64,000 nt of DNA from positions 310,001-374,000 of the forward strand of contig NZ_SOSI01000003.1 in NCBI RefSeq assembly GCF_029760855.1, written 5' to 3'. Position numbers and translations under genes: made by a program. The stretch's first letter is position 1. Each line of letters begins with the position of its first letter. The notes beneath the pieces are model-generated. The model searched no databases and was not told the DNA's origin. It saw nothing but the letters and a program-made list of their open reading frames with translations. This DNA comes from Erythrobacter litoralis (GTDB taxonomy: Bacteria; Pseudomonadota; Alphaproteobacteria; Sphingomonadales; Sphingomonadaceae). This document shows, piece by piece, positions 8,300 to 18,034 of this stretch.

Positions 8300-9369
8300 A
8301 AAAACAGAATTCAGACGAACTCGATGCCCTGCGTAAGCAGATAGCGATCCTTTCCGAAGAGCGGGATGCCAGTCGCACCGAACTGGATCGGATGAGGCTG
8401 CTGTTCGAGTCCACTCTCGAAACTGTCCCGGTCGGCGTTCTTATCGCGGACCGGGACGGACGCATACTTCACGGGAATTCGAATATCGAGCGGATGCTCG
8501 GCCATCCCGTCCGGTTGTCTGCGGATGCCGATTCCTATGAAGAATGGGTCGGCTATCATGAGGATGGCCGGAGGGTTGCGTCCGGCGATTATCCTCTCGC
8601 CCAAGTGATCCGCGGAAAAGCCGATCATTCACAGCTCGATGTCGATTACGAGCACGGCGATGGTTCGCGTTCGTGGATACGCGCCATTGCGGAGCCTATT
8701 CGTGACGAGAGCGGCGAGCGCGTCGGGGCGGCCGTAGCCGTAATCGACATCGACGAAGAACGGCGCTTGCAGGATAATCAGCGCTTGCTGATTGCCGAAC
8801 TCAACCACCGGGTCAAAAATGCGTTCAGCGTGACCCAGGCGATTGTCAATCGTTCGCTGCGCGGGACCGTCAATCCGGAATTCCTCGAAAGGTTGGACCG
8901 CCGGCTTTCTGCCTATGCGCAGGCGCATGCCGGGTTATTGGGCAAAAAGATCGGCCGTGTCTCGTTCGACGACATATTGGACGAAGCCATTGTGCCGATC
9001 GATCCCCGTCGCCTCAAAACACACGGTGCAGAGGTCGATTTTTCATCTCCTACCGGTGTCGCATTCGCCATGACTTTTTACGAGCTCACGACCAATTCGA
9101 GAAGACACGGCGCCCTGTCCGATCCGGCTGGAACTGTTTCCCTGACTTGGAATTTGAAATCCGAAAAAGATGGTCAGCGATTGATTGTAACCTGGCAGGA
9201 AAGCGGGGGGCCGCATCCGAAAAGCTTGCCAGAGGGTAATACTTTCGGGGCATTCATAACGCAGCGCGCAATCGCTGCGGAAACACGCGGAACCGTGGAA
9301 TGGGGGCTGGAGAAAGACGGCCTTCGATGGGAACTTGATATGCCTTATACCGAGCAGGGGCTTCAATAA
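8293..9369 (+). CDS. PAS-domain HWE-family sensor histidine kinase
   Basis: 358-aa cytoplasmic kinase. A short N-terminal coiled coil (DELDALRKQIAILSEERDAS) is followed by one PAS domain (about residues 35-155) and an HWE/HisKA_2-type kinase core. The phospho-acceptor His lies in IAELNHRVKNAFSV. The ATPase region has the FYELTTNSRRHGALS N-box typical of HWE kinases. The PAS domain lacks the NCRFLQ cysteine motif, so it is not a LOV photosensor. No membrane segments are seen. It shares TAATG with the receiver gene downstream, its likely partner. ATG 8293 is chosen; an in-frame TTG at 8284 is possible. Confidence 0.9.
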   Translation: MPEKQNSDELDALRKQIAILSEERDASRTELDRMRLLFESTLETVPVGVLIADRDGRILHGNSNIERMLGHPVRLSADADSYEEWVGYHEDGRRVASGDYPLAQVIRGKADHSQLDVDYEHGDGSRSWIRAIAEPIRDESGERVGAAVAVIDIDEERRLQDNQRLLIAELNHRVKNAFSVTQAIVNRSLRGTVNPEFLERLDRRLSAYAQAHAGLLGKKIGRVSFDDILDEAIVPIDPRRLKTHGAEVDFSSPTGVAFAMTFYELTTNSRRHGALSDPAGTVSLTWNLKSEKDGQRLIVTWQESGGPHPKSLPEGNTFGAFITQRAIAAETRGTVEWGLEKDGLRWELDMPYTEQGLQ

Positions 9370-9755
9370 TGCCGAGCAGGAAAGAGAAGATCTTCGTAGT
9401 CGAGGACGAAGTTCTGATTGCCTTCGAGATGTGCGACATGCTGGAAGATCTCGGGTTCGAGATCGTCGGTCCCAGCGTGCACCTGCAGGACGCGGAAGCC
9501 CGCGCCAAATCGGACGAGATGGATGCAGCATTCCTCGATGTGAACCTCGGCGGGGGCGATACGTCGAAGCCTGTCGCGGAAGTTCTGCGGGAACGTGGCG
9601 TGCCTTTCGTGTTCATCACCGCTTACGACCGCGATGAAATCACCTTCGTGCTTCCGAACGAGAAGATCGTTCGCAAGCCTATTACCAACGGCAAACTTTA
9701 CGAGACGCTGCAAGCGGTATTGCCCGATGTCGAGCTGAAAAGCAGCGCCGAATAA
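9369..9755 (+). CDS. Single-domain response regulator (receiver)
   Basis: 128-aa stand-alone receiver with no output domain. Acidic pocket residues are in VEDE (about 11-14), the phospho-acceptor is Asp57 in AAFLDVNL, the switch Thr is in VFITAYD, and the conserved Lys is in VRKPI (about 103). The start codon overlaps the stop of the HWE kinase by one base, indicating coupled translation and a cognate pair. Single-domain receivers of this type often act as phosphate shuttles or sinks in alphaproteobacterial signalling. The target is not visible here. Confidence 0.93.
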   Translation: MPSRKEKIFVVEDEVLIAFEMCDMLEDLGFEIVGPSVHLQDAEARAKSDEMDAAFLDVNLGGGDTSKPVAEVLRERGVPFVFITAYDRDEITFVLPNEKIVRKPITNGKLYETLQAVLPDVELKSSAE

Positions 9756-9819
9756 AAAGCGAAAGCATGCGATAAACCCGCTTTACCCGTAGGCAGTAAA
9801 GGCGCACAGGCGCCTCCCG

Positions 9820-11148
9820 ATGCGGCGACTGCGCGACCCGATCCTGCTGATTCCGCTGCTGTTCGCTGCTGCGATTCTGGTCGGCGCGCTGATCCTCAGC
9901 CTTCCCTTCGCGACATCCAGCGGCCGCGCCGCGCCGCTCCTTACGGCGCTCTTCACTTCGACATCCGCCGTGGCCGTGACCGGGCTCATCGTGGAGGACA
10001 CGCCGGTTTACTGGTCGCCGTTCGGCCAAACGGTGATCTTGATCCTGTTCCAGATCGGCGGCTTCGGCATCATGACCGCCGCCACCCTGTTCGGCCTGAT
10101 GGTCGGGCGCGGTTTCGGCGTGCGGGATCACGTGACCACTCAGGTCGAGCGCAACCGGCTGGCGACGGGCGATGTCCCTTCCGTGCTGCGCCTCGTCCTC
10201 GCGATCACGTTGGTGGTAGAAGCGGTAGTCGCTATCATTCTCGCCGCCCGCTTCGCCTTCTCTTACGACATGTCCCTCCCCGCCGCATTATGGCACGGAC
10301 TGTTCCATTCGGTCAGCGCGTTCAACAATGCGGGCTTCTCCAGCTTCTCGGACAGCGTGATGGGATATCAGGCGGACCCGGTCATTCTGGGTCCGATCGC
10401 GCTTTCCGTCGTCCTAACCGCACTGGGCTTCCCGGTCATGCAGGATATTCGCGCGAACCGGCTGCACTGGCGGCGCTGGGCGCTGCATTCCAAGGTCACC
10501 GTGGCGGGCACGGCATTCCTGCTGGCGAGCGGTTTCGCCGCGATCCTGTTCATGGAATGGAGCAATGCCGCAACGCTCGGCCCGATGGCCGTGGGCACCA
10601 AAATGCTCAACGCTGCCTTCCATTCGGTTATGCCGCGCACCGCCGGGTTCAACAGCCTGGATATGGGCGGCATGCACGATGAAACGGTCATGGCGAACTA
10701 CCTGCTGATGTTCATCGGCGGAGGCAGCGCGGGCACGGCGGGCGGCATCAAGGTGACGACCTTCTTCGTCCTGTTTGCGGTCGTTCTTTCCGAGATACTG
10801 GGCCGGCGCGATACCGGACTATTCCAGCGCCGGTTCAAGGGCGAAGTGCAGCGGCAGGCCCTGTCGGTCACCGTACTGGGTGCCTCGCTGATTTTCGTCG
10901 CCACCACCTACATCGCCTCGATCAGTCCGTTGCCGCTCGACGACATCCTGTTCGAGTGCATTTCCGCCTTTTCGACCGTCGGCCTGTCGACCGGCATCAC
11001 CGCCGATCTGCCGCCGACGGCACTGGTCGTCATCATGGCGCTAATGTTCATCGGGCGTGTCGGCACCATCACCATCGCCACCGCCCTTGCGCTCGGCAAG
11101 CGCGAGCGGCCCTATCGCTACCCCGAGGAGGACCTCATTGTCGGCTAA
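9820..11148 (+). CDS. Trk/Ktr-type potassium (or sodium-coupled potassium) channel subunit
   Basis: 442-aa membrane protein with the four-repeat M1-P-M2 architecture of the TrkH/KtrB family. Pore-loop glycines can be seen in TSTSAVAVTGLIVED, SVSAFNNAGFSSFSD and SAFSTVGLSTGIT. A glycine-rich intramembrane loop follows in FIGGGSAGTAGGIKVTT. It conducts K+ across the inner membrane under control of a cytosolic KTN ring. The regulatory gene overlaps its end by 11 bp. The length and tight pairing with one RCK protein are closer to KtrB than to long TrkH. Confidence 0.92.
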   Translation: MRRLRDPILLIPLLFAAAILVGALILSLPFATSSGRAAPLLTALFTSTSAVAVTGLIVEDTPVYWSPFGQTVILILFQIGGFGIMTAATLFGLMVGRGFGVRDHVTTQVERNRLATGDVPSVLRLVLAITLVVEAVVAIILAARFAFSYDMSLPAALWHGLFHSVSAFNNAGFSSFSDSVMGYQADPVILGPIALSVVLTALGFPVMQDIRANRLHWRRWALHSKVTVAGTAFLLASGFAAILFMEWSNAATLGPMAVGTKMLNAAFHSVMPRTAGFNSLDMGGMHDETVMANYLLMFIGGGSAGTAGGIKVTTFFVLFAVVLSEILGRRDTGLFQRRFKGEVQRQALSVTVLGASLIFVATTYIASISPLPLDDILFECISAFSTVGLSTGITADLPPTALVVIMALMFIGRVGTITIATALALGKRERPYRYPEEDLIVG

Positions 11149-11797
11149 ACATCGCAAACCTATTCTGGTGGTCGGCCTGGGCCGGTTCGGCGGGGCTGTC
11201 GCTCTGACGCTGGAGCGGATGGGGCACGAAGTGCTCGGCGTGGATATCGACCCGGCGCTGGTGCAGGAATACGCCTCTGATCTCGCCCGCGTGGTGGAGG
11301 CCGACTGCACCGATCCCGAAACGCTCAAGCGTCTCGGCATTTCGGGCTTCGAGGGCGCCGTGGTCGCGATCGGCACGGATATCGAGGCGAGCGTGCTGAC
11401 CGTGCTCGCGCTCACCGATCTCGGTTTCGAGAACATCTGGGCCAAAGCGACCAACGATCGCCATGCGCGCATTCTGGAACGGACGGGTGCCGACCATGTC
11501 GTCTTCCCCGAACAGCGGATGGGCGAGCGGGTTGCCCATCTCCTCAACGAGCGGCTGACCGATTTCATCCAGTTCGGCGACGAGTTCGCCATCGCCAAGC
11601 TCGCTGCGCCCGAAGCGATCGTCGGCGTGCCGCTGGTGACCAGCCAGTGCCGCAAGAGTTACGGCGTAACGGTTGTCGGCGTAAAACGCGAAGGGCAGGA
11701 TTTCATCCATGCCGTACCCGACACGATCATCTTCCCCGACGACGAGCTGGTCGTTTCCGGCCGGATCGAGGATATCGAGCGCTTTTCCGCGCCCTGA
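11138..11797 (+). CDS. TrkA/KtrA-type potassium uptake regulatory protein (RCK/KTN)
   Basis: 219-aa peripheral regulator of the upstream K+ channel. The N-terminal RCK_N Rossmann fold starts with ILVVGLGRFGG (NAD/ATP-binding GxGxxG) and has the acidic end-of-strand VLGVDIDP. A C-terminal RCK_C domain follows (VGVPLVTSQCRKSYGVTVVG). The start is TTG at 11138, with CGAGGAGG 8-15 bp upstream inside the end of the channel gene. A longer in-frame extension encodes no family sequence. The stop abuts the convergent rsmB-like gene with no spacer. Confidence 0.92.
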   Translation: MSAKHRKPILVVGLGRFGGAVALTLERMGHEVLGVDIDPALVQEYASDLARVVEADCTDPETLKRLGISGFEGAVVAIGTDIEASVLTVLALTDLGFENIWAKATNDRHARILERTGADHVVFPEQRMGERVAHLLNERLTDFIQFGDEFAIAKLAAPEAIVGVPLVTSQCRKSYGVTVVGVKREGQDFIHAVPDTIIFPDDELVVSGRIEDIERFSAP

Positions 11798-13036
11798 TCA
11801 GGTCGGCGCGCGGAAGCGGGCGATGAAGAAACCGTCCAAGCCGCCCTGCTCCGCCATCATGCCCGGATCGGTGCGAAGCCAGCCCTCATCGGTCGGCAAG
11901 AGACCGGCGGGCAGTTCGGCGGGTACAATGGGATCGGGCTGAAGGGCACAATCGCGCACGATGTCCGGGCCTTCCTCGTCCTCGATGGAACACACCGCGT
12001 AAATCAGTCGTCCATTAGGTTTCAGCCAGGTAGCGGCGCGGTCAAGCAAGGCGCGCTGCAGCTCCGCCGCTTCCTCGATCTGCCGGGGCCCGATCCGATG
12101 GATCACGTCGGGATGGCGCCGGGCGGTGCCCGAGGCGGTGCATGGCGCATCCAGCAGGATCGCATCGAACCGATGCTTCGGCTCCCAGCGGAGTGCGTCG
12201 GCGCGGACGGGGGATGCGGAAAGGCCGGTGCGTTTCAGGTTTGCCTTGAGCAGATCAAGCCGCCGCTTCGACATATCGAGCGCGGTGACATCCCATCCGC
12301 CTGCCGCGAGTTGCAGGGTCTTTCCGCCCGGTGCGGCACACAGGTCGAGAACATGGCGACCTTCGCCCGCTCCGAGCAATATGGCAGGAAGCGACGCGGC
12401 GAAATCCTGCACCCACCATGCCCCTTCGGCGAAACCCGCAAGTTTCTCGACGTTCTCGCCGCGCGGCAGTCGCAGATGGCCGGATGCAAAGCTGTCGGCT
12501 GCAAGCTGCGTCTGCCAGTGCTGCGTTTCCGAAGGGTCTTTCAATGTCAGGTCGAGCGGCGGGGGTTCGGCAAGACCGCGCGCAATGGCCGCGGATCGCT
12601 CGCCCCACCGTGCGGCGACATCCGGCGGCAAGGTCGGTGCTCCCGGTAGAGGATCGTCCCGTTTCGCCAGGGTCGAGAACACACCGTGGGCCAATCGCCG
12701 CGGCCCCCCCGCAAGTAGTGGCAGGCCCGTCGCGATGACCGCGTGCGGCGGTGTGCCAAGCCGCCATAGCTGGGCGAGCATCAGCCGCAAGACGATCCGG
12801 GCCTTGGCATCGTCCGGCAGGCGCTTTTTTGTCGCTCTGTCGATCGCGAGGTCGAGATCGTCCGACCAGCGCAAGGTCTCGCCCGCGATGGCGCGCGCCA
12901 GCGCCTTGTCCTCGAACCGGCGGACATCCTGCGTCGCCGCGCCGAACGCCTGATCGAGCGTTTCGCCCCGCCGCGATACGGCATCGAGCAAACGAAGCGC
13001 CGCCTTGCGCGCGTGAATTCCGGAAGGATCGGCCAT
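11798..13036 (-). CDS. rsmB: 16S rRNA (cytosine-C5) methyltransferase, RsmB/NOL1/NOP2/Sun family
   Basis: 412-aa m5C methyltransferase. The N-terminal NusB-like helical domain (residues 1-150, MADPSGIHARKAALRLLDAV) is followed by a SAM-binding catalytic domain. Motif I is VLDLCAAPGGKTLQLA. The two catalytic cysteines are in DAPCTASGT (motif IV) and YAVCSIEDEEG (motif VI), the canonical m5C arrangement. Fusion to a NusB-like domain identifies the RsmB group, which methylates C967 of 16S rRNA in E. coli. It is convergent with the K+ regulator and divergent from the SDHAF4-like gene. Confidence 0.9.
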   Translation of the reverse strand: MADPSGIHARKAALRLLDAVSRRGETLDQAFGAATQDVRRFEDKALARAIAGETLRWSDDLDLAIDRATKKRLPDDAKARIVLRLMLAQLWRLGTPPHAVIATGLPLLAGGPRRLAHGVFSTLAKRDDPLPGAPTLPPDVAARWGERSAAIARGLAEPPPLDLTLKDPSETQHWQTQLAADSFASGHLRLPRGENVEKLAGFAEGAWWVQDFAASLPAILLGAGEGRHVLDLCAAPGGKTLQLAAGGWDVTALDMSKRRLDLLKANLKRTGLSASPVRADALRWEPKHRFDAILLDAPCTASGTARRHPDVIHRIGPRQIEEAAELQRALLDRAATWLKPNGRLIYAVCSIEDEEGPDIVRDCALQPDPIVPAELPAGLLPTDEGWLRTDPGMMAEQGGLDGFFIARFRAPT

Positions 13037-13093
13037 TATCTCGGCGCCCTAGCCCGCCTTGAAACCGCGCGCCAGCATGCGCATTTCCTTACC

Positions 13094-13252
13094 ATGACGA
13101 AACGCGCGACCAAGCGGCCCGAACCCTTCGAAAAGCCCGAAAGCTGGAGCAGCGATCCTCCGCCGAAGCCGAAGAAGGGCGAGGTCGACGAAGACCTCAG
13201 CCCCACGCGCTATGGCGATTGGGTGAAGGATGGGATCGCAATCGATTTTTAA
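13094..13252 (+). CDS. DUF1674 / SDHAF4-like succinate dehydrogenase assembly factor
   Basis: 52-aa basic protein ending SPTRYGDWVKDGIAIDF, the diagnostic C-terminal motif of DUF1674 (Sdh8/SDHAF4). Family members bind flavinylated SdhA and help assemble complex II. ATG 13094 gives the typical compact protein; the longer frame has no conserved sequence. No sdh genes are nearby. The stop overlaps the convergent P450 stop. Confidence 0.85.
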   Translation: MTKRATKRPEPFEKPESWSSDPPPKPKKGEVDEDLSPTRYGDWVKDGIAIDF

Positions 13253-14655
13253 AGCGGGCGGAGCGTGATCTTCAGCCCGTCTTTCGGTTTGGGGATCGGC
13301 CACGGCTGCCATTCCGGCGCATAACCGTCGGCAATCTCGATCCGGTAGCGCTGCAGAAGCTGCGCCATCAGGATCTTCACCTGCATATAGGCGAAGTGCA
13401 GGCCTAGGCACATATGCGCGCCGCCGCCGAACGGCAGCCAGGCATATTTGTGGCGGTTCTTCACTTGCTCCGGTGTGAAGCGCATGGGATCGAAAGTGAA
13501 CGGCGCGTCCCAGTATTCGTCCATGTGATGGGTGAGGTGCACGTTGAAGCCGACCTCCGCCCCGGCCGGTATGCGGTATCCCCTGAACTCGAAACTGCGC
13601 AGCGCCCGGCGTGGCAGCGAGGGGACGGGCGGGATCATCCGCAGCGATTCCTTGAACGCCATGTCGGTAAGGTCGAGCTTGCCGAGATCGTCGTAGGATA
13701 CGCCTCGCGCCTCGCCCGCCGCATCCGGTCCGCCGGTGATCGCGACGATCTCCTGCCGCAACTTCTCCTGCCATTCGGGATGCTGCGCCAGCTTCCAGAC
13801 CAGCGCCGTCGCCGACGAAGTTATCGTATCGTGTGCCGCCATCATCAGGAAGTTCATGTGATCGACGACCTGATCGACCGGGATGAGCGTGCCGTCCTCG
13901 CGCGTCGCATTGGCGAACTGGCTGAACATATCCTGCCCGCCGCCCTCGGCCCGTCGCTTGTGCGTTTCGCGGGTGAAGAGATCGACCAGATAGGCGCGCC
14001 CATCGACACCGCGTTTCATCGCGGTGAAGGGCAGAGGCTTGCGAACAGGCGCGACCGACGCCTGCACCATGTCGACGAAGGCCTGGTTGATCTTCGCCGA
14101 CTCCGGCCCGAACGGAATTCCGAGAAAGCTTTCCGCTGCAAGGTCGAGGGTCAGCTGCTTGATTGCCGGATAGAACAGCATCTCGCCGCCCCAGCCCCAT
14201 ACCTCGCGGGCGATCCCGGCGTCGAGCGAGCCGGCATAGTGCCGCATCGGTTCGGGCTTGAACGCGATCGACAGGGCGCGCCGGTCGATCCGATGATGGT
14301 CGAAATCCATCAGCATCAGTCCGCGCGGAAACAGCTTGTGCAGGGTCGGCCCCCAGCCCTGTTCGGAACTGAAGTTCCGGTGCCGGTCCATCAGGATGAG
14401 CTCGTTCGCCTCGGCCCCGATCAGGGCAACGTGCCAGCTGCCGAAGGCGCGGTTCTTGTAGACCTTGCCGTAGGTTTCGAACATCCGGCGAGCGAATGCG
14501 TGGGGGTCGGCCAGAAGACGGAACGTGTTGCCGATAAGGGGAGGTCCCGCTTCGCCTGGAATATGAGCGAGGTCTCGCGCACTCACCTTGCCTTCGCTGA
14601 AATGTTCGGGCGGGCTTTCCGAGCCCAAGGCCATATCGGCCGCCGCAGTCGCCAT
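13249..14655 (-). CDS. Cytochrome P450
   Basis: 468-aa soluble heme monooxygenase with no signal peptide or membrane anchor. The I-helix oxygen-binding segment is AAHDTITSS. The K-helix ExxR is in FKESLRMIPP. The heme-binding loop FGGGAHMCLG places the proximal cysteine at about residue 416. No ferredoxin or reductase gene is adjacent, so redox partners must be encoded elsewhere. Substrate is unknown. It is the only recognisable gene between SDHAF4-like and hemH on this strand and is separated from hemH by 62 bp. Confidence 0.93.
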   Translation of the reverse strand: MATAAADMALGSESPPEHFSEGKVSARDLAHIPGEAGPPLIGNTFRLLADPHAFARRMFETYGKVYKNRAFGSWHVALIGAEANELILMDRHRNFSSEQGWGPTLHKLFPRGLMLMDFDHHRIDRRALSIAFKPEPMRHYAGSLDAGIAREVWGWGGEMLFYPAIKQLTLDLAAESFLGIPFGPESAKINQAFVDMVQASVAPVRKPLPFTAMKRGVDGRAYLVDLFTRETHKRRAEGGGQDMFSQFANATREDGTLIPVDQVVDHMNFLMMAAHDTITSSATALVWKLAQHPEWQEKLRQEIVAITGGPDAAGEARGVSYDDLGKLDLTDMAFKESLRMIPPVPSLPRRALRSFEFRGYRIPAGAEVGFNVHLTHHMDEYWDAPFTFDPMRFTPEQVKNRHKYAWLPFGGGAHMCLGLHFAYMQVKILMAQLLQRYRIEIADGYAPEWQPWPIPKPKDGLKITLRPL

Positions 14656-14717
14656 TCGTCTCTCCCGTGGAATGGATTGCGTTTTGCTACTTACCTTCGT
14701 GTAAATAGAAATTCGAT

Positions 14718-15740
14718 CTAAATCCAGCCCGCGAGTTCTCGGCGGACGAGGCCTTCCAGCATATCGAGCCCGGCGGGCGAGGTGTTGAGGCAGGATAGCG
14801 CGGCGAAATCCTCGCCCCCTGCATCTGTGAACTGCTCCCGGCCCTGTATCGCGAGTTCTTCCAGCGTTTCGAGACAGTCGGCGGAGAAGCCCGGCGCGGC
14901 AATGGCGAGCCTCCTAGTTCCTTTCCGTCCCTCTTCCTCGAGCACCGTATCCGTTGCCGGCTCAAGCCACTTCGCCCGTCCGAAGCGCGACTGGAAAGTA
15001 GTGCGGAAGCGCAGATCCGGTCGCTTCAGCCGTTCCTGCAGAAGGCGCGAGGTCTTCTGGCAATGGCAATGATAGGGATCGCCCAGTTCCAGAGTGCGCT
15101 GCGGCATGCCGTGGAAACTGAGCAGCAGCACTTCCGGCTCGAACGACAGCGCATCGATCTGGCGGGCAACATCCTTCGCCAGCGCATCGATATAGAGAGG
15201 GTCGTCGTGATAGGGGGGCAATGTGCGCAGGCTCGGTTGCCAACGCATTTCCCGCAGCTTGTCCGCAGCCTTGTCCACAACCGTCGCCGTCGTCGCGCCG
15301 CTATATTGCGGATAGAGCGGTGCGAGCAATATCCGCTCGCATCCTGCCTGCATCAGCTTCTCGATCCGGTCGCCGAGGGCGGGATTGCCGTAGCGCATGC
15401 CCCAGTCGACCAGCACGCCGCCGCCCAGCCGCTTCTGCATCGCTTCCGCCTGATTGCGGGTAATAACGGCGAGAGGCGAGCCCTCCTCGGTCCACACCTG
15501 CGAATAGGCGTGGGCGCTTTTCTTGGGGCGTGTGTTCAGGATAATGCCGCGCAGGATCGGCTGCCACGCGATCGCGGGGATTTCCACAACGCGTCTGTCC
15601 GAGAGAAATTCGCCCAGATAGCGTTTGACCGCCTTTGGCTCGGCGCTGTCCGGCGTGCCGAGATTGCAGATCAGCACGCCAACCTTGCCGCTGGCGACGG
15701 GCGGGTGATCGGTAGGGAGGGACTGCGGCTGCCAGGTCAT
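14718..15740 (-). CDS. hemH: Ferrochelatase
   Basis: Inserts Fe2+ into protoporphyrin IX in the last step of heme b synthesis. The 340-aa protein has GVLICNLGTPDS near the N-terminus, the catalytic His in LLLSFHGMPQRTLELGDPY, and the C-terminal APGFSADCLETLEEL motif. The start ATG shares ATGA with the stop of the upstream molybdoenzyme gene. With mrp this gives a minus-strand mrp-molybdoenzyme-hemH unit. Confidence 0.95.
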   Translation of the reverse strand: MTWQPQSLPTDHPPVASGKVGVLICNLGTPDSAEPKAVKRYLGEFLSDRRVVEIPAIAWQPILRGIILNTRPKKSAHAYSQVWTEEGSPLAVITRNQAEAMQKRLGGGVLVDWGMRYGNPALGDRIEKLMQAGCERILLAPLYPQYSGATTATVVDKAADKLREMRWQPSLRTLPPYHDDPLYIDALAKDVARQIDALSFEPEVLLLSFHGMPQRTLELGDPYHCHCQKTSRLLQERLKRPDLRFRTTFQSRFGRAKWLEPATDTVLEEEGRKGTRRLAIAAPGFSADCLETLEELAIQGREQFTDAGGEDFAALSCLNTSPAGLDMLEGLVRRELAGWI

Positions 15741-18034
15741 GCGCTCTCCGATATTAGCGGGAGGGTGCGATAGCGTCTGCCGGTCGCCGCGAACAGGGCG
15801 TTGGCGATGGCAGGCGGAGCTACGGCGGTGCCGAGTTCGCCGGGATCAAACGGCTCCGCCTTGCTGGGCAGGAAATCGAGGACGATTTCGGGCGAGGTCG
15901 AAAGGCGCGGCAGGTTCAAGCCGCCGAGCGTCCGGGGCACGGGCCGCCCGCTATCGTAGCGCAGGCTTGCACCGACCGCTTGCGACAGCCCGACGATAAG
16001 CCCGCCCTCGATCTGCTGGCGTGCGATGTCGAGATTGACGATGCGCCCGATATCGCAGGTAACCGTCAGGCGGCTCACCGTCGCGCCGCCCGGCCCCGGT
16101 GTCGCCTCGGCAACGCATGCGATGTGGCCGGCGGTTTCGGGATCACGGCCCATCCGCACCACGGCCAGCCCCTGCCCGCTGCCCTGCCTCCCGCCGTCCC
16201 AGTTCGCCAACCGCGTTGCACGGCGCAGGCATTCGGCCATGCGCGGCGCCCCGCCGAGCAGCGCCATGCGATAGAGAAACGGGTCGCGCCCCGCCTCGAC
16301 CGCCAGCTCATCGATGAAGCATTCGGTGAAGAATGCCGTGTAAGCCGCGCTGCCCCCGCGCATCCGGGTGGTGGGCAAAGGCAGACGGATGGGGATGTGA
16401 TCCACCGCGACATGGGCGATGCCGTAGGGCGGGATCGCACCTTCGCAAGCTAGAGGATCGGCGGTGCCGGCGCTTCCCTCGATCGCCGCCTCTGGTGTGG
16501 CATTGTCGAACAGGCGGTGGCCAATTTCCCGCATAGTAGAGGGCATCGCGAGCTGGGTTCGCCAGGCAATCGGCTCGCCCTCGCCCGCAAGGCTGGCGGC
16601 AAGTTCGGCCCGGATTGGCTGGCGCGGCGGCACCGCTTGCATATCCTGCGCGCGCGACCAAGTTAGCTGCACCGGCCGCCCGACCTCTGCCGCAATCTGT
16701 GCGACCTCGATCGCATGCTGCTTTTCCAGCCTCGCGTCGAAACTGCCGCCCGCCGCCATCGGATAAAGCACCGCATCGGAAGGCGAGAGTCCGACAGCCC
16801 TTGCCGCAGCAATCCGCGCCGCCTCGGGCGCCTGCGCCGCCATCCACAGCTCCAGCCGGCCGCCCTCGATCCGCGCCGTCGCCGATGCGGTTTCGAGCGG
16901 TGCATGAACCGCAGGCGCGATTGCATAGCGACGCGCGAAGGTATTGCCACCGAGCGCCTCGTCCGGCTCCCCCACGCTTGCGATGCGTTCTGCCCGCTCG
17001 TCCGCCTCGGCCAGTCCTGTTTCCAGTAGCGTCTCGAGCGTGCCGTGATCGACCGCGCCTGGCCCGGTGAAATGCGCTCGCATTCGGGCCAACGCACGGT
17101 CGGCGATCCACCAGCTTGTCGCAACCGCAGCCAGCCAGCGTTTGGACTTCACCACGCGCATCAAGCCGCGCATGCCGGCCACCGCATCGGCATCGAACCG
17201 ATAGAGTTCGGGCAGCCCCCACGGCCCATGCCGGACCGAGGCATAGACCATGCCGGGCAGGCGCACGTCGCCCGCGAACAGGAAGCTCCCGTCGATCTTG
17301 GCGGGCAGGTCCAATCGAGGAAATGCCGTTGAGGTCTCCGCCTCGCCGAAGGTCGGTTCCTCGAAGGCGAGCGTGGGCCTCAGCGGCGGAGGGTCGGGCG
17401 GATCGAGTTCGGCGGCGGCATCGACCAGCGCGCCGAACGGGAGCCCCCGGCCACCATGCGATACGATGCCGTTTTCGACCAGGCATTCCTCTGGCGCGGC
17501 GTCGAACTGTTCGGCGGCTGCGCGGGTCAGCATGTCGCGCGCGCTGGCGGCCGCTTCGCGCAGCGGCGTTTCGTAAGCGGCGAGCGAGGTGCCGGCCGCC
17601 GTCGCGCCGAATGCCTCGGCCCGGGCGAAGCGCTCGACGAGAAAGTCGTCCGCCGTATCGGCCAGCGCGGGGATCGCTGCCCACATTTCTGCCCACTCGG
17701 CGGCAAGCGGCAAATTGGCATAGAGGCCGGCAGGCGGCGCCGGTTCCACCGCAATCTGCCGCCAATCGGCTCCCAGTTCCACCGCCGCGACCTGCGCCAG
17801 GATGGTCGTAACCCCCTGCCCCATTTCGAGCTGCGGGATGGATATCGTGACCACCCCGTCGCGCGCCACCGTCAGCCAGCCGCCGAATGCGAACTCGCCC
17901 TCGCGCGGCGACAGGGGCGCGCCGTAATGCCTCGGCCAGAGCGTCCAAGCGACGACCAGCCCGCCCGCCACCGCGCCGCTGGCAAGCAGGCCTCGCCGCG
18001 TCACGGGAAAGCTTACCTTCTCGCGCTCAGCCAT
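15737..18034 (-). CDS. Xanthine dehydrogenase-family molybdopterin-binding large subunit (IorB-like), Tat-exported
   Basis: 765-aa molybdenum hydroxylase large subunit resembling isoquinoline 1-oxidoreductase beta subunit. The N-terminus MAEREKVSFPVTRRGLLASG carries a twin-arginine signal. The mature part has IPQLEMGQGVTTILAQ near the start and GELGTAVAPPAIANALFAATG near the end, where the Glu is the expected catalytic base. The ATG at 18034 lies inside the 3' end of mrp (22 bp overlap). No [2Fe-2S] small-subunit gene is beside it, unlike the usual iorAB pair, so the electron-transfer partner is missing or distant. Substrate is unknown. Confidence 0.86.
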   Translation of the reverse strand: MAEREKVSFPVTRRGLLASGAVAGGLVVAWTLWPRHYGAPLSPREGEFAFGGWLTVARDGVVTISIPQLEMGQGVTTILAQVAAVELGADWRQIAVEPAPPAGLYANLPLAAEWAEMWAAIPALADTADDFLVERFARAEAFGATAAGTSLAAYETPLREAAASARDMLTRAAAEQFDAAPEECLVENGIVSHGGRGLPFGALVDAAAELDPPDPPPLRPTLAFEEPTFGEAETSTAFPRLDLPAKIDGSFLFAGDVRLPGMVYASVRHGPWGLPELYRFDADAVAGMRGLMRVVKSKRWLAAVATSWWIADRALARMRAHFTGPGAVDHGTLETLLETGLAEADERAERIASVGEPDEALGGNTFARRYAIAPAVHAPLETASATARIEGGRLELWMAAQAPEAARIAAARAVGLSPSDAVLYPMAAGGSFDARLEKQHAIEVAQIAAEVGRPVQLTWSRAQDMQAVPPRQPIRAELAASLAGEGEPIAWRTQLAMPSTMREIGHRLFDNATPEAAIEGSAGTADPLACEGAIPPYGIAHVAVDHIPIRLPLPTTRMRGGSAAYTAFFTECFIDELAVEAGRDPFLYRMALLGGAPRMAECLRRATRLANWDGGRQGSGQGLAVVRMGRDPETAGHIACVAEATPGPGGATVSRLTVTCDIGRIVNLDIARQQIEGGLIVGLSQAVGASLRYDSGRPVPRTLGGLNLPRLSTSPEIVLDFLPSKAEPFDPGELGTAVAPPAIANALFAATGRRYRTLPLISESA

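Noticed and set aside
8293..9369. LOV-type blue-light HWE kinase as in Erythrobacter
   Set aside because: The PAS domain lacks the flavin-binding cysteine motif NCRFLQ, so light sensing by flavin is not supported.
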